From JAJDAT01 sp964570665 (GTDB lineage Bacteria; Nitrospinota; Nitrospinia; Nitrospinales; JAJDAT01), in NCBI GenBank assembly GCA_964570665.1, contig CAZMZH010000007.1, positions 124,001-188,000 on the forward strand: a stretch of DNA of 64,000 bases. The letters are read 5' to 3'. The translations under genes were made by a program, and so were the position numbers. Of this stretch, positions 53,819-63,366 are shown piece by piece; the stretch's first letter is position 1; the number at the start of each line of letters is the position of its first letter. The notes beneath the pieces were generated by a model. That model ran no database searches. It was not told the DNA's origin and saw nothing but the letters and a program-made list of their open reading frames with translations.

Positions 53819-56287
53819 TTAGACCTTAGTTTTTATTTTTTCTAAAACTTCTAACATGCCGTCAATATCGTAATTATTTAAATAATTTCCCAGAATTTGG
53901 GCTAAACCTTTACTGTCGCCATCTAATTTATCTAGTTCCTCAAATAAAGTTTCAAGTTTAGAAATATTATAAGACTTTGCCGTTGTTTTAATTTCTAAAA
54001 GTAACTCGTCGGGAATAAGAACATTTTCAAATGAAAACTCTTGGGAATCGCTTTCTTCTTCGTAATCAAACTCTACATTAAGCAACCCATTTAAAACTTC
54101 AAATATCTTTTCGGACAAAAATGGTTTTGAAATATAACCGTGGCACCCAAGTTTTCGGTAATTTTCTTCAAGATGGTCAAACGCAAAAGCGGTATAAGCA
54201 ATAATTTTAAATCGATTCGATCCGTATATTTTATGAATTTCTTTTAAAGTCTCTTCGCCATCCAGCACCGGCATTCTCATATCTAAAAAAATAACGTCCG
54301 GCAAAACCTCGGGAAGTTTTTCCAATCCTTCTTTACCGTTTATCGCCGTCTCCGTTTCAATCCCTACCCCTTCCAAGATAGCCGATAAAACGTCGCGATT
54401 CTCTTGCACATCGTCCACTATAAGAGCTTTAACCTTAAAACCTTTCGCCAAGTGTAAAACTTTACGATCCAAGGTATGGCTTTTTTCGTCGGCAACGGCG
54501 CCCACGGCCAATGGTAGTTTTAACGTAAAATAAAACCTAGACCCTTTTCCCACAGTCGATTCGAGACAAAGCTTAGAACCCATTAAATCCAGCTGTTTTT
54601 TACATATTGCCAATCCTAACCCTGTACCGCCCTTTAACGCGCCTTCTTCTTCTTGTGAAAATGGTTCAAAAATTTTTTCATGGGATTCTTTTGGAATACC
54701 CTTCCCTGTATCGATAACTTCAAATCGGTAGTCATCGAATAATAACGGAATAATTTTAAATTTCACTTGACCGGAATCGGTAAACTTTATGGCATTCCCG
54801 ATAATATTGATCAACACTTGCCTTATTTTGGGTTCGTCTCCAAGAACAACCGAGTCTTCCTTGGGGCCATTGACTATCCAATCCAATTTCTTTTTATGGC
54901 ATTGAAGTTCAAACATTTTTGTAAGATTAGTCTCTAAAGCATGCAAACTGAAATTAAACAATTTAATATCCAGTCTTCCCGCTTCAATTTTAGATATATC
55001 GAGAATATCGTTTAATAATTCCAACAGACTTTTACCGCTGTTATCGATAGTTTCAATAGCTCTTTTTTGCTCAATATCTAAATCTTTCCTTCGAAGTAAG
55101 ATTTGTGCATAGCCTAGAATGGCATTTAATGGCGTTCGAATTTCATGGCTCATGTTTGCCAGAAAAAGGGATTTTGTGCGACTGGCTGTTTCTGCCGTTT
55201 CTTTCGCGTGAATTAACGTTTCTTCGGCTTGTTTTCTAAGCGTAATATCCAGAGCGACTATAACAATTCCGTTAACTTCGCCATCGGACGAACGCATAAC
55301 GGATGCCGAAAAAAGGATTTGTATGCTATCCCCACTTTTAGCAATAAACTTGTTTTCTATATTGGTGATTCGACCTTCCGCAAGTAATTCTCCCATTAGA
55401 AGTTGTTCAATAGAATCTTTGTCGTCGTTAAATATGGAATAAATGGGGCGATTCAAAAGCTCGTCCTCTTCGTAATCCAAAAGAGCTAATGTCGCTTGAT
55501 TAAGACTTTTTATTTTCCCTTTTGGGCAAATAACTATTAGGCAATCCGTCATGCTCTTTAAAACATTATCGACATAATCCCTTGATACAGTCGTTTTAAG
55601 CAAATTCTCAGTCATTTGGTTAAAAGCGTTGGCTAAAACCCCAACTTCGTCATTTGCAAAAACCTCGGCTTTTATATCCATTTTACCGGAACCCAATGTC
55701 TTAACTGTTTTAGTTAAACGTTCTATAGGTTCAGATATCAATTTATTTAGCTTGGAAGAAAGCAAAAAAGTGAATACAAAAGAAACCAAAAGAACCATTA
55801 TAGAAATTTGGGCGTAACTTTTAAGACGATCATATAAACTTGTTAAATCTGCCTGAAGGTAAATGGTCCCGTATTTTTTATTTTTAAAAAGGATGGGTTG
55901 GGAAACCTCAAGAAAGTTATTTTGGTAATTAACCCCAGATTCAGGAGGCGAAGCGGGAATTTGAATTTCTTTTGTTTTATCTTTTTTATACCTAACAAAA
56001 ACTTTCCCGTTCTTATCATAAATACTTGCTGCAACAATCCTTGGATCGGCTTTTAAAGATTGTATCGTTTCTTCGCCTGGTTTGGGGTCTTCAAACTCCA
56101 ATGCGGCAACGCAATTGGCCCCAATAATATTTGCGATTCCCAACAATTCTTTTGATATAACTTGGCGAGATGTCGTTAATTCAAAAATCGCGAATGAGGT
56201 AAAAGCAAGAAATAAAGCTAAGCTACTTGTAATCGTTATGATTCTTGTCAGCTTATTTCTTATGGGAATGTCTCGAATAAGTTTCAT
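53819..56287 (-). CDS. Hybrid sensor histidine kinase (CHASE8-like sensor, HAMP, PAS, receiver)
   Basis: 822 residues. TM1 is at about 14-36. The periplasmic sensor at about 40-155 has IANIIGANCVAALEFEDPKP, KADPRIVAASIYDKNGKVF and YGTIYLQADL, which is the CHASE8-type pattern. TM2 is at about 160-180, HAMP at about 182-235 and PAS at about 240-360. HisKA has SHEIRTPLNAILGYAQIL with H381. The HATPase has IIGNAIKF, DTGKGIP and GGTGLGLAIC. The receiver (about 620-740) has D669 in FLDMRMP and K in ISKPF. A helical tail of ~80 residues is shared with the kinase at 5196-7646 (both end ..YL.NYD.....LEK..). The signal is unknown; no partner regulator is adjacent. A CBS gene follows 93 bp downstream on the same strand. 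Confidence 0.92.
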   Translation of the reverse strand: MKLIRDIPIRNKLTRIITITSSLALFLAFTSFAIFELTTSRQVISKELLGIANIIGANCVAALEFEDPKPGEETIQSLKADPRIVAASIYDKNGKVFVRYKKDKTKEIQIPASPPESGVNYQNNFLEVSQPILFKNKKYGTIYLQADLTSLYDRLKSYAQISIMVLLVSFVFTFLLSSKLNKLISEPIERLTKTVKTLGSGKMDIKAEVFANDEVGVLANAFNQMTENLLKTTVSRDYVDNVLKSMTDCLIVICPKGKIKSLNQATLALLDYEEDELLNRPIYSIFNDDKDSIEQLLMGELLAEGRITNIENKFIAKSGDSIQILFSASVMRSSDGEVNGIVIVALDITLRKQAEETLIHAKETAETASRTKSLFLANMSHEIRTPLNAILGYAQILLRRKDLDIEQKRAIETIDNSGKSLLELLNDILDISKIEAGRLDIKLFNFSLHALETNLTKMFELQCHKKKLDWIVNGPKEDSVVLGDEPKIRQVLINIIGNAIKFTDSGQVKFKIIPLLFDDYRFEVIDTGKGIPKESHEKIFEPFSQEEEGALKGGTGLGLAICKKQLDLMGSKLCLESTVGKGSRFYFTLKLPLAVGAVADEKSHTLDRKVLHLAKGFKVKALIVDDVQENRDVLSAILEGVGIETETAINGKEGLEKLPEVLPDVIFLDMRMPVLDGEETLKEIHKIYGSNRFKIIAYTAFAFDHLEENYRKLGCHGYISKPFLSEKIFEVLNGLLNVEFDYEEESDSQEFSFENVLIPDELLLEIKTTAKSYNISKLETLFEELDKLDGDSKGLAQILGNYLNNYDIDGMLEVLEKIKTKV

Positions 56288-56526
56288 TTAACTTTGCGTA
56301 AACCAGGAAAATAAAAACATAATAAAGATATTAAATAATAAGTAATATAAGAAACTTAATAAAAGAACTTAGAATGTTTATCTATTCTTAATTATCCTGG
56401 TTTTTTATAATTTCTTCGATAATTTTTTTAATAAAAGTTTTTTGCGTATTAAAACTAAATGATGTATCGAATATCAACAGTTTCAGGATGGTTTTCGATG
56501 GAAGGTCAAGAAAAAATAATTATTTA

Positions 56527-56865
56527 TTATCTTCTATCTGCGCAAGGAACGCAAAGGGTAGATTCTGGCATCAGCATGATTCTTCCATGAGGGATAGGAG
56601 TTTCGCAATTGACGCAAACGCCAAAATCTGGATCGTCAATTTTTTTTAGGGCTTTTTCTAATTTGGCAAGCTTTGATCGGGACGAGTTCAAAGAGGCTTC
56701 GCTAATGCTTTTACTATTAATCGCCTCCATTCTTGTCAAGCGGCCAATAGCGTTATCGGGGGCTACGGGTTTAGAGGTTTCTTCAAGGCTTTGAATTAAC
56801 TCTTTTTCCTCTTCAATCCCTTTTTCAATTTTTAGCTTCAGATCTTTTCGTTCATTGGTATCCAT
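56527..56865 (-). CDS. DksA/TraR-family C4 zinc-finger protein
   Basis: 112 residues: a charged coiled coil at about 1-78, then a C4 zinc finger with CVNCETPIPHGRIMLMPEST and CVPCADRR (CX2C, 17 residues, CX2C). That is the DksA/TraR fold that enters the RNA polymerase secondary channel. The coiled-coil tip reads APDNAIGRLTRMEA instead of the DxxDxA tip of true DksA. PDNAIGR is common in the shorter TraR/DksA-like subgroup, so activity with ppGpp is not assured. GAGGTG lies upstream of the ATG at 56865. It is transcribed alone. Confidence 0.85.
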   Translation of the reverse strand: MDTNERKDLKLKIEKGIEEEKELIQSLEETSKPVAPDNAIGRLTRMEAINSKSISEASLNSSRSKLAKLEKALKKIDDPDFGVCVNCETPIPHGRIMLMPESTLCVPCADRR

Positions 56866-56952
56866 ATAATCACCTCGCGATAAATTATATCGTCAAAGGT
56901 CTAAATCAAAAGAACTAATTTTTAATTTGGATATTTTTTGAAAAGAAAAGTC

Positions 56953-56998
56953 GAAGAGCCTACCGAGAAGGTAGTTTGATGGTTTCGATAGGCTCTTC
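56953..56998. repeat. Interrupted inverted repeat
   Basis: GAAGAGCCTA (56953-56962) pairs with TAGGCTCTTC (56989-56998). The 26-nt middle could fold a small TACC/GGTA hairpin (56961-56964/56970-56973) as an alternative. It lies between the oxidase terminator and the DksA-like gene. It may be a secondary terminator or an extragenic palindrome; TTTCGATAGGCTC recalls REP-like elements. Confidence 0.6.
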
Positions 56999-57063
56999 TT
57001 TGAAAGGTCAACCTCTTATATATAAAGATCGAATGAAGGCCTTTTTATTCTTGTAAAAAATGT

Positions 57064-57103
57064 TTTTTTAAAAAAAAAAGGGGACCTCCCCAAGGAGGTC
57101 CCC
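57064..57103 (-). terminator. Strong rho-independent terminator of the multicopper oxidase gene
   Basis: GGGGACCTCC (57080-57089) pairs with GGAGGTCCCC (57094-57103) around CCAA. On the minus strand it is followed by about ten T. It ends the transcript about 30 bp after the oxidase stop. Confidence 0.93.
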
Positions 57104-57131
57104 AAAAATTGTCCAACAAACCGCGGATCGT

Positions 57132-60100
57132 TTACCGATTCATGGACAATCGCTCTTCGGCGTCTTTCTCTGCCTTAACGCCTTTTGGAGTTACATTACC
57201 CAGAGGAAGAATCGAGCCGTCTCCCTTAGGCAACACTTTAAAATAACCCCATTGACCCGCTTGCTGATAAGGCGTGCGAGCGTTCAACCAGAGGTAGGTA
57301 CCTGGATTATGATAAGTACCGCCAGCCCCATCTTTTAAGTAGGCTTGGATGTATTCGCCGCCGCCAAATTCCTCAACGTCGATCATGTCCGAACCTTCTT
57401 GTTTGATGTGACGACGCCACTGATGGCCGTCCAGGTTAAACATTTGGTTCTGCTCGTTGTGCCCGCCAAAGACATTGATCATTACTTTGTCTCCCGCATG
57501 GGCTTTCAACGTTGGCGTTGCTGGATCTTTATCTGCGGCTACGCAGGCGGTGAAGATGTTGCCTAATTCACAACCCTCGTCTTCGCGATAAGTCCAAGGC
57601 TCTAACCGATAGTTAACGCCGGTCAAACCTGCAACGTTTTGCAGATATGGCATAAATGAAGTGCCAAGAATGTTATCCTCATCCTGGAAATACAACGCGA
57701 AATCACGGTAGTTCTCAAGATCTCGGTTTTCAGGATAAGACTTGTCTACAATAACGTCCGCTTTCCAGGAATTAGCCAAGGTAATATCTTTACCCGTATC
57801 TGGATGACGGTACACGGAACCTCTAGGTCCAATAATGATTCCGCCATACATTCCGTTGCGGACATTCTTGGTGAGGTTACCAAAATCCCAGATCAAACCG
57901 CCATTCAGGTAGTAATCTGGATGAGCGTAGTAGGTATAAGTTTTGGTTTTACCAGGAGCAACCGTTTGGTCGCCTGGGTTATTTCCAACATTTATACCCT
58001 GAGATACCAACGGATCAAACGCCATATTATTAACATGCATAGAAGCGTTGCCCGATTCTAAGCGGTTAGTCAATTTAACTTTGACACAATCGCCTATATT
58101 CGCGCGCAAGGTCAACGGATGTGGCATATGCCCATCATCCGCAACTTTACTGATCTCGTTATCAAGAACATAAATCGCTCCATCAGCGTTAGCGGCTAAC
58201 AACATACGCTCAAAATCCACTTCGATTTCGTCTTCCGTATTAGGATTAAACTTCAATCCTTTGTTTACGGCAGATACGCTAAAGTTTTTAACCGGAGCGT
58301 CCGCAGGACAAACTTTTGTCTTCACTTTTTTAGCGAAGTCCATATTGTTTGGAAGCGGTTTTAAATCTTTCTGAGTTTTATCAAAAACTCTAAAGATACT
58401 CCAGCTACCTTCTCCTAAATGAGAAGAACGACCATCATGGAAGAGATAATCCCCCGCCATTTGTTGATAACCGCCAGCAGTGGTAGCCATGTCGTAACGT
58501 TCCGCGATTCCAATATGAATTGCGTTGGTTACGCGCGAGTCTTCGTCATAACGTTCTGGACGATACCCGTGACCCGATAAAACAAAGGTATGAGTTTCGT
58601 TCATCATTCCATGAAGTAATCGGAACATAACGTTATCCCCTACGTAAGCCCGAATTATCGGCGTGGTAGGATCTCCATGAACTTTACTGGAAAACATTTT
58701 TGACGGATCTGGATTGCTTTTCAATCTAGAAGCCAAAGATGCGGCTCTAAAATTGAATCCACCGCCCGAGGTATGCGTTCCTCCATTTAACATTGGAAAT
58801 GCAGATTCCAACATCGTATCTGGCATTTGGAAAGAAATGGATTGCCCTGCGGCGATCGCATTCTCTCGACTCATACCCGGCGGGTTGCCTTCAGTAACCA
58901 ATTGCGCGGTGTGTGGAACCGTGTCGTGCAATTGAACTACGATTTCGCGGAAACTTCCGCTACGAGCGTAAGCAACCGGTTCTGAACCATGAATGTCGAC
59001 TACAGGACCACTACGAACTTCTTGCCCTGTAACTGGATCATGATAAGTAGAACCCCAAGGTTCAACAATTGTCGATCCAATACCGCCATGTGGCCAAGTG
59101 GTTGCGCCAAATGCATGGTCATGCCAGAAAACCAATCCAACGTCTGCGTCAACCCACAATCGATAACGAACAAACTCAGTGGTTACGATTTCGCCTTTTT
59201 TGTGAGCTTTCTTTAATGGCTCAGTAAGATGAAGCGTGTAAACTCCATCGCCTTCCAAAGCGCCATTATGCGGATTAGTTTTTGGTTTTGGACTCATCGA
59301 ACCAATCCAACGAGCTTCTTTGTTGGCCATCGTTTCGATACCAATCATAACATCCGTACCTTCGTGAAAAGGAGTCGAATGTTTAGCCATTTGAATCTTA
59401 ACCGATCTAGCGCCAACTTTTGCGTCACTGACAAGTCTAGAGTTCATAGGAACAGGCATACCAACATGATGCTCGTGTCCGTCTTTACCCTTTTTCATTT
59501 TCTTATCAAATTGCAAATACGATCTCATAGATTGGTCGTAAGAAAACCCAGAGATAACGCCGTCAGACGCTTGGTTATCAAATTGAAAGAAATGCGGATG
59601 GATATTGACTTTCGACATTTGGAAATTAGTGAAGTCGTCGTCGTTCCATTCGCTTGAAAGAACCACGTCAACACAATCGTAGACGTTTGCCCGATAAACT
59701 AATGGGATAGCTTTTTTCGGATCGTTCTTTTTTTCTTCCAATTCTTCTTCGAGAACATAAATCAATCCATACTTATCGACAACCGGAGCGACAGGCCCCA
59801 CTTGTGGAGTCAACTCGATCGGAGTGTTAATAAAATGAATTGAATACTGTTTCCTACCTGCGCCTGCTGGACATAAACTCCAGCGACCATGTTCCCCAGG
59901 TTTAGAAGGAGCCGTATTTTCAACATTGGGTCCCATTCCCGCGCTACCTGGTTCGGTACTTGCGTAGGAATTGTCATTCAACATATGAAAAGGTTCCAAC
60001 CAAGGCGCTCCGCCATGGTTCCGCGCAAAAGGAATGCGCTTGCCAAAATGCGGATTAAAATGAGGCCACGCGAGCTTTCCATTATTAGGCTCGAAAAGAA

Positions 60101-62087
60101 TCGAGTGACGTTTGCCTGGATGTGGAGACTTATATTTTGGCGTAATTAAAGTTGATTCGCGTTCAGATAAAGCTCGATTACCTTTCCAACCGTAATCCCA
60201 AACGGAACCGTCATAAGCCAAGATTTGCCCTTTTTCGTCATCGGTATGACCGGGTTTACCTTGAGGAGGCAACATGTACTTAACCCAGTCTTTAATATTG
60301 ACGGTAGGCGTGTCTTTACTCCAATCGCTCTTACCGGAAGCGACTACATTAAACTTTTTACCAAACCAGTCCATGGTTTTACCGGCTATTTCTTCCGATG
60401 AAACCCCTTTTGGAATTCTACCTTGTCTATCCGGTAATTCCGCTAATGGCGGCATTACGTCGGTACTTTCATAAGGATAGTTTCCGGATTGTAAGGTGTT
60501 ATAAACTCTCCAGTAACCCCACATACCCGCCACATAATGATGGGCCACATGGCAGTGAAACAAAAAGTCTCCGGCTAAATGCTGACATAATCCAGATCCA
60601 CATTCTGTTTCAAGATCGATTACTTCGGAAGGACCGATTACTTCAACATCGACACGGTCGGAAGTGGTTCGAACAACTGGATACTTAACAGGACCGTCCC
60701 AAGCTGCGGTGATCATATTTTCCAAACCAGGTTCTCGTTTTGGAGAACGCAACCACCGGATTGAACCTCCATGTGGGTGATGCGAATGGAAAACCTCGCC
60801 GCCGCCATGAACTAACCGAAACTTAGCTGGGTCGCCCATGTAAGAACGAGGAATGGTGGTTGGGGCGTCGCCGAAGGTATAAGAACTATACGACAACGAC
60901 TCGTCTTCGTAATGAAAATGTCTTTCTTGTTGAGCTAAATTATTAATACCGAACGGTTCGCTACGATAGTTCATCGCCCTTGCGGATGGACGATAAGCGT
61001 CTGTTTGAGGGTCCCGTTGCGGAATCATTTCCCCATGACGGTTCAATGGTCGAAAAGATTCATCGCCCACTTCATGGTAAAAAAGAACAAATTCACGGAA
61101 GTCTTTCCTATCAGGGTTAGCGATAATCATTTCCCAACCGCTATCCAAGGGTTTAGCCGAAAATGGACTCAAGTAAGTAGAACCTTTAGGCTCAACGATA
61201 AAAGATCCAATCAAGCCTAAGGAGGAAGGATCTCGACCCGCATGACTTTGGATCATTCGGCCGCCTTCTTGTTCGTCAATCGGAATAAACCATTCGAAGT
61301 CTTGCGACTCGCCAGGTGGAACAATCGCGCCAGGAGTAGCCGCAGTGGCCGGTTGTCCTGTAGAGCTGATTATCATTGCCGATCCGTTGACTTGAAATCC
61401 AATGTCTTCGTCTTCGACTGAGTTTCTAACCTTAAAACGAACGCAGTCGCCTTGATTTCCTCTAATAACGAGAGGTTGAATCAAATCTCCTTGAAGGCCG
61501 GTAATAATAGCGCCAGGATCATTTTCGTCTTCGCGAGCTGCTGCATTTTTCTTTTCATCAGCGCGCACGCCTTCAACGTTTTTAGTTAAGACATACATAT
61601 AACCCGGGTAGTAATCTCCCCATTGATTCAAGGTTATTTCTACATTAATTGCAGAGACGTCGTAACTTTTAACAGGCGCAGAACTAGGACAATGAGCTCC
61701 TCTTTGGACTTTAGCCGAAGCTTCCGTCGGACCTAACAAAAAGGATTGTCCCATTTGATGCGCAGACCAGGAGTCGTGATACATACCGCCAGAAGAAGCG
61801 GGAGCGGCGTGTTCTTTTAACTCGCGCCTTACTTTCCCCATTAACTTCATGAAAGTACTATCTAGTTTTTGACTCCTTCCTTTGAGACCGCTTTCATTTT
61901 CTTCGCGGTCTACTTGCCCTTGAAGTTTTTTCATCCATTCCGGGTTATCTGCCGAGGCCATTACATGTTTCTTGCCATCGTGACTATGTTCAGCCGCGAA
62001 AACGCTCGAAACCCCTAATGACAGTAGCAAGACAATTCCCAGAATCGCAAACGAGTGCCCCCGCCTGCTAAAGAATTGGATTACCAT
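57132..62087 (-). CDS. Very large exported multicopper oxidase with threefold cupredoxin repeat
   Basis: 1651 residues. The signal peptide is about 1-32 with SRRGHSF, possibly twin-arginine-like. Three homologous units begin near 132, 738 and 1259 (CPSSAPVKSYDVSAIN, CPAGAGRKQYSIHFIN, CPADAPVKNFSVSAVN). Each has the GSTY.(S/D/H)P landmark, suggesting six cupredoxin domains. Copper ligands: H434, H437 and H439 in HSHHPHGG (HxxHxH); HCHVAHHYVAGM with H511, C512, H513, H517 and M522; HPH at 830/832; HDH at 989/991. That is one full type 1 plus trinuclear set, but the C-terminal-type motifs precede the N-terminal-type ones. Unit 3 lacks ligands, and unit 2's second half has HDG where HCH would be. 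It oxidises a substrate with O2; Mn(II), Fe(II) or Cu(I) is plausible for this size but unproven. AGGAGG precedes the ATG. Confidence 0.88.
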   Translation of the reverse strand: MVIQFFSRRGHSFAILGIVLLLSLGVSSVFAAEHSHDGKKHVMASADNPEWMKKLQGQVDREENESGLKGRSQKLDSTFMKLMGKVRRELKEHAAPASSGGMYHDSWSAHQMGQSFLLGPTEASAKVQRGAHCPSSAPVKSYDVSAINVEITLNQWGDYYPGYMYVLTKNVEGVRADEKKNAAAREDENDPGAIITGLQGDLIQPLVIRGNQGDCVRFKVRNSVEDEDIGFQVNGSAMIISSTGQPATAATPGAIVPPGESQDFEWFIPIDEQEGGRMIQSHAGRDPSSLGLIGSFIVEPKGSTYLSPFSAKPLDSGWEMIIANPDRKDFREFVLFYHEVGDESFRPLNRHGEMIPQRDPQTDAYRPSARAMNYRSEPFGINNLAQQERHFHYEDESLSYSSYTFGDAPTTIPRSYMGDPAKFRLVHGGGEVFHSHHPHGGSIRWLRSPKREPGLENMITAAWDGPVKYPVVRTTSDRVDVEVIGPSEVIDLETECGSGLCQHLAGDFLFHCHVAHHYVAGMWGYWRVYNTLQSGNYPYESTDVMPPLAELPDRQGRIPKGVSSEEIAGKTMDWFGKKFNVVASGKSDWSKDTPTVNIKDWVKYMLPPQGKPGHTDDEKGQILAYDGSVWDYGWKGNRALSERESTLITPKYKSPHPGKRHSILFEPNNGKLAWPHFNPHFGKRIPFARNHGGAPWLEPFHMLNDNSYASTEPGSAGMGPNVENTAPSKPGEHGRWSLCPAGAGRKQYSIHFINTPIELTPQVGPVAPVVDKYGLIYVLEEELEEKKNDPKKAIPLVYRANVYDCVDVVLSSEWNDDDFTNFQMSKVNIHPHFFQFDNQASDGVISGFSYDQSMRSYLQFDKKMKKGKDGHEHHVGMPVPMNSRLVSDAKVGARSVKIQMAKHSTPFHEGTDVMIGIETMANKEARWIGSMSPKPKTNPHNGALEGDGVYTLHLTEPLKKAHKKGEIVTTEFVRYRLWVDADVGLVFWHDHAFGATTWPHGGIGSTIVEPWGSTYHDPVTGQEVRSGPVVDIHGSEPVAYARSGSFREIVVQLHDTVPHTAQLVTEGNPPGMSRENAIAAGQSISFQMPDTMLESAFPMLNGGTHTSGGGFNFRAASLASRLKSNPDPSKMFSSKVHGDPTTPIIRAYVGDNVMFRLLHGMMNETHTFVLSGHGYRPERYDEDSRVTNAIHIGIAERYDMATTAGGYQQMAGDYLFHDGRSSHLGEGSWSIFRVFDKTQKDLKPLPNNMDFAKKVKTKVCPADAPVKNFSVSAVNKGLKFNPNTEDEIEVDFERMLLAANADGAIYVLDNEISKVADDGHMPHPLTLRANIGDCVKVKLTNRLESGNASMHVNNMAFDPLVSQGINVGNNPGDQTVAPGKTKTYTYYAHPDYYLNGGLIWDFGNLTKNVRNGMYGGIIIGPRGSVYRHPDTGKDITLANSWKADVIVDKSYPENRDLENYRDFALYFQDEDNILGTSFMPYLQNVAGLTGVNYRLEPWTYREDEGCELGNIFTACVAADKDPATPTLKAHAGDKVMINVFGGHNEQNQMFNLDGHQWRRHIKQEGSDMIDVEEFGGGEYIQAYLKDGAGGTYHNPGTYLWLNARTPYQQAGQWGYFKVLPKGDGSILPLGNVTPKGVKAEKDAEERLSMNR

Positions 62088-62668
62088 CTTTTCCTCCTTA
62101 ACGATTCAACAATAAAAGGGATTCCGCAAATCCCCAAAAACTACGAAATTCAATTTCGTTTAGTTTATTTTTTTAACCGGGCGCGTAAATATTTTTAGAC
62201 CTCAAGGCAATCGCTGAAATCATTTTCCGGTTAGCGTTGAAAACCCCTTTTGGGCTCTCATTAAGAAGGGATGGTTTTAGTTAAACTTTATTCCCAATTT
62301 TTTTGAAAAATGGGGATTTTTACGAAAATATCGAATTATTTTGAAATGAATTTATCAGAATCAGGTTTATTCTGAAAAGAGGAAAGAAAACGACTAAAAA
62401 ACTATTTTAGTAGAAGAATTCGGAGTTTTTTAAAACAATTAATGGACTCTTCTATCCAAAGAAGTTTTATATTTGGAAATACCAAATTTAACGACCAACT
62501 CTTGAGTTTTTAATACTTTCGATGAACTTTCAGTCCATCGACCGATTTATACTCTATTTACTTAAAAGCCAAGGAAAGGGCTAACGCGTTAACCAGGGAA
62601 TTAATGTCTTCCCTATATAACCCGGCGCTCCTTTAATAAGATTTTTTTAGAAGAATTTAATTCAACCT
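62088..62668. other. Intergenic region upstream of the multicopper oxidase
   Basis: 581 bp without a gene, holding the oxidase promoter. A perfect palindrome TAACGCGTTA (62582-62591) and a 6-bp hairpin AGGGAA/TTCCCT (62595-62600/62609-62614) lie next to the end of the 62669 gene and may act as its weak terminator. No metal-regulator box was recognised. Confidence 0.4.
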
Positions 62669-63259
62669 TTATTGCTCTTCAACAATCGCCACAAGAACTT
62701 TATCGCCAAAGAGTCCTTCCCCGGCTTTTCCTAATTCCTCGTTACCCGCATAGGCAGTTTCAAAGTCTTTCTTCGAGGCAAATACCACGTCTTCAAAAGC
62801 GTCAAAAATCCAATCGCCCGATCTATTAGTCCATATGGTTGCCGCATTACTGCCGTTATTTGAAGCAACCCAAGGTCCGTCCAAAACTTTAAATTTGGCA
62901 AAATCAGCGCGCGTTTTTCCAGGAGGTAATTGAAACGCCAATACCATATGAATGGCTTCTGGGTTCGTTGGTTTAGGAGGAGGCGAATATACATCTTGAG
63001 CGGTAACGTGAATTGCCGAGGAGCCCTCTTCCATTCCAATTTCTATGGTTGGATGACTCCAAGTTCCATCTAAAATTTCTTTGACCTTAAACGTTCTTAC
63101 TTTTTGGGATGACATGTCAGCCTCCACCAGTTTAAAAATAAACCCTTCATGGATCGTCGCATGCGATTGTCCAAAAGCGGACGATGCCATAAAAACGAAC
63201 AACCATAAGAAAACGATAAAACGTAATTTTTTGATATTATTTAAAATATTTCGTTTCAT
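62669..63259 (-). CDS. Exported protein of unknown function
   Basis: 196 residues with an N-terminal signal peptide: a basic start, then IVFLWLFVFMASSAFG and a likely cut before QSHATI. The mature part is a mixed beta protein with segments VRTFKVKEILDGTWSHPTIE, IHMVLAFQLPPGKTRADFAK and WTNRSGDWIFDAFEDVVFA. No cysteines or metal motifs stand out. GAGG lies just upstream of the ATG at 63259. It is on the same strand as the multicopper oxidase but 581 bp upstream, so co-transcription is uncertain. No family recognised. Confidence 0.7.
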   Translation of the reverse strand: MKRNILNNIKKLRFIVFLWLFVFMASSAFGQSHATIHEGFIFKLVEADMSSQKVRTFKVKEILDGTWSHPTIEIGMEEGSSAIHVTAQDVYSPPPKPTNPEAIHMVLAFQLPPGKTRADFAKFKVLDGPWVASNNGSNAATIWTNRSGDWIFDAFEDVVFASKKDFETAYAGNEELGKAGEGLFGDKVLVAIVEEQ

Positions 63260-63366
63260 TCTCTTGCCTCATATTTGATAGGATTAAGCTATTCTACCAC
63301 CGAGAGATTAAATTTTTAATCCTTTAAATCTCTAAAAAAATAATTCCCGCCATATTTAAACTTTTT

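Noticed and set aside
57345..61220. Several +-strand frames of 65-142 codons across the oxidase gene
   Set aside because: They are antisense to a strongly conserved copper oxidase, with no domains or ribosome sites.
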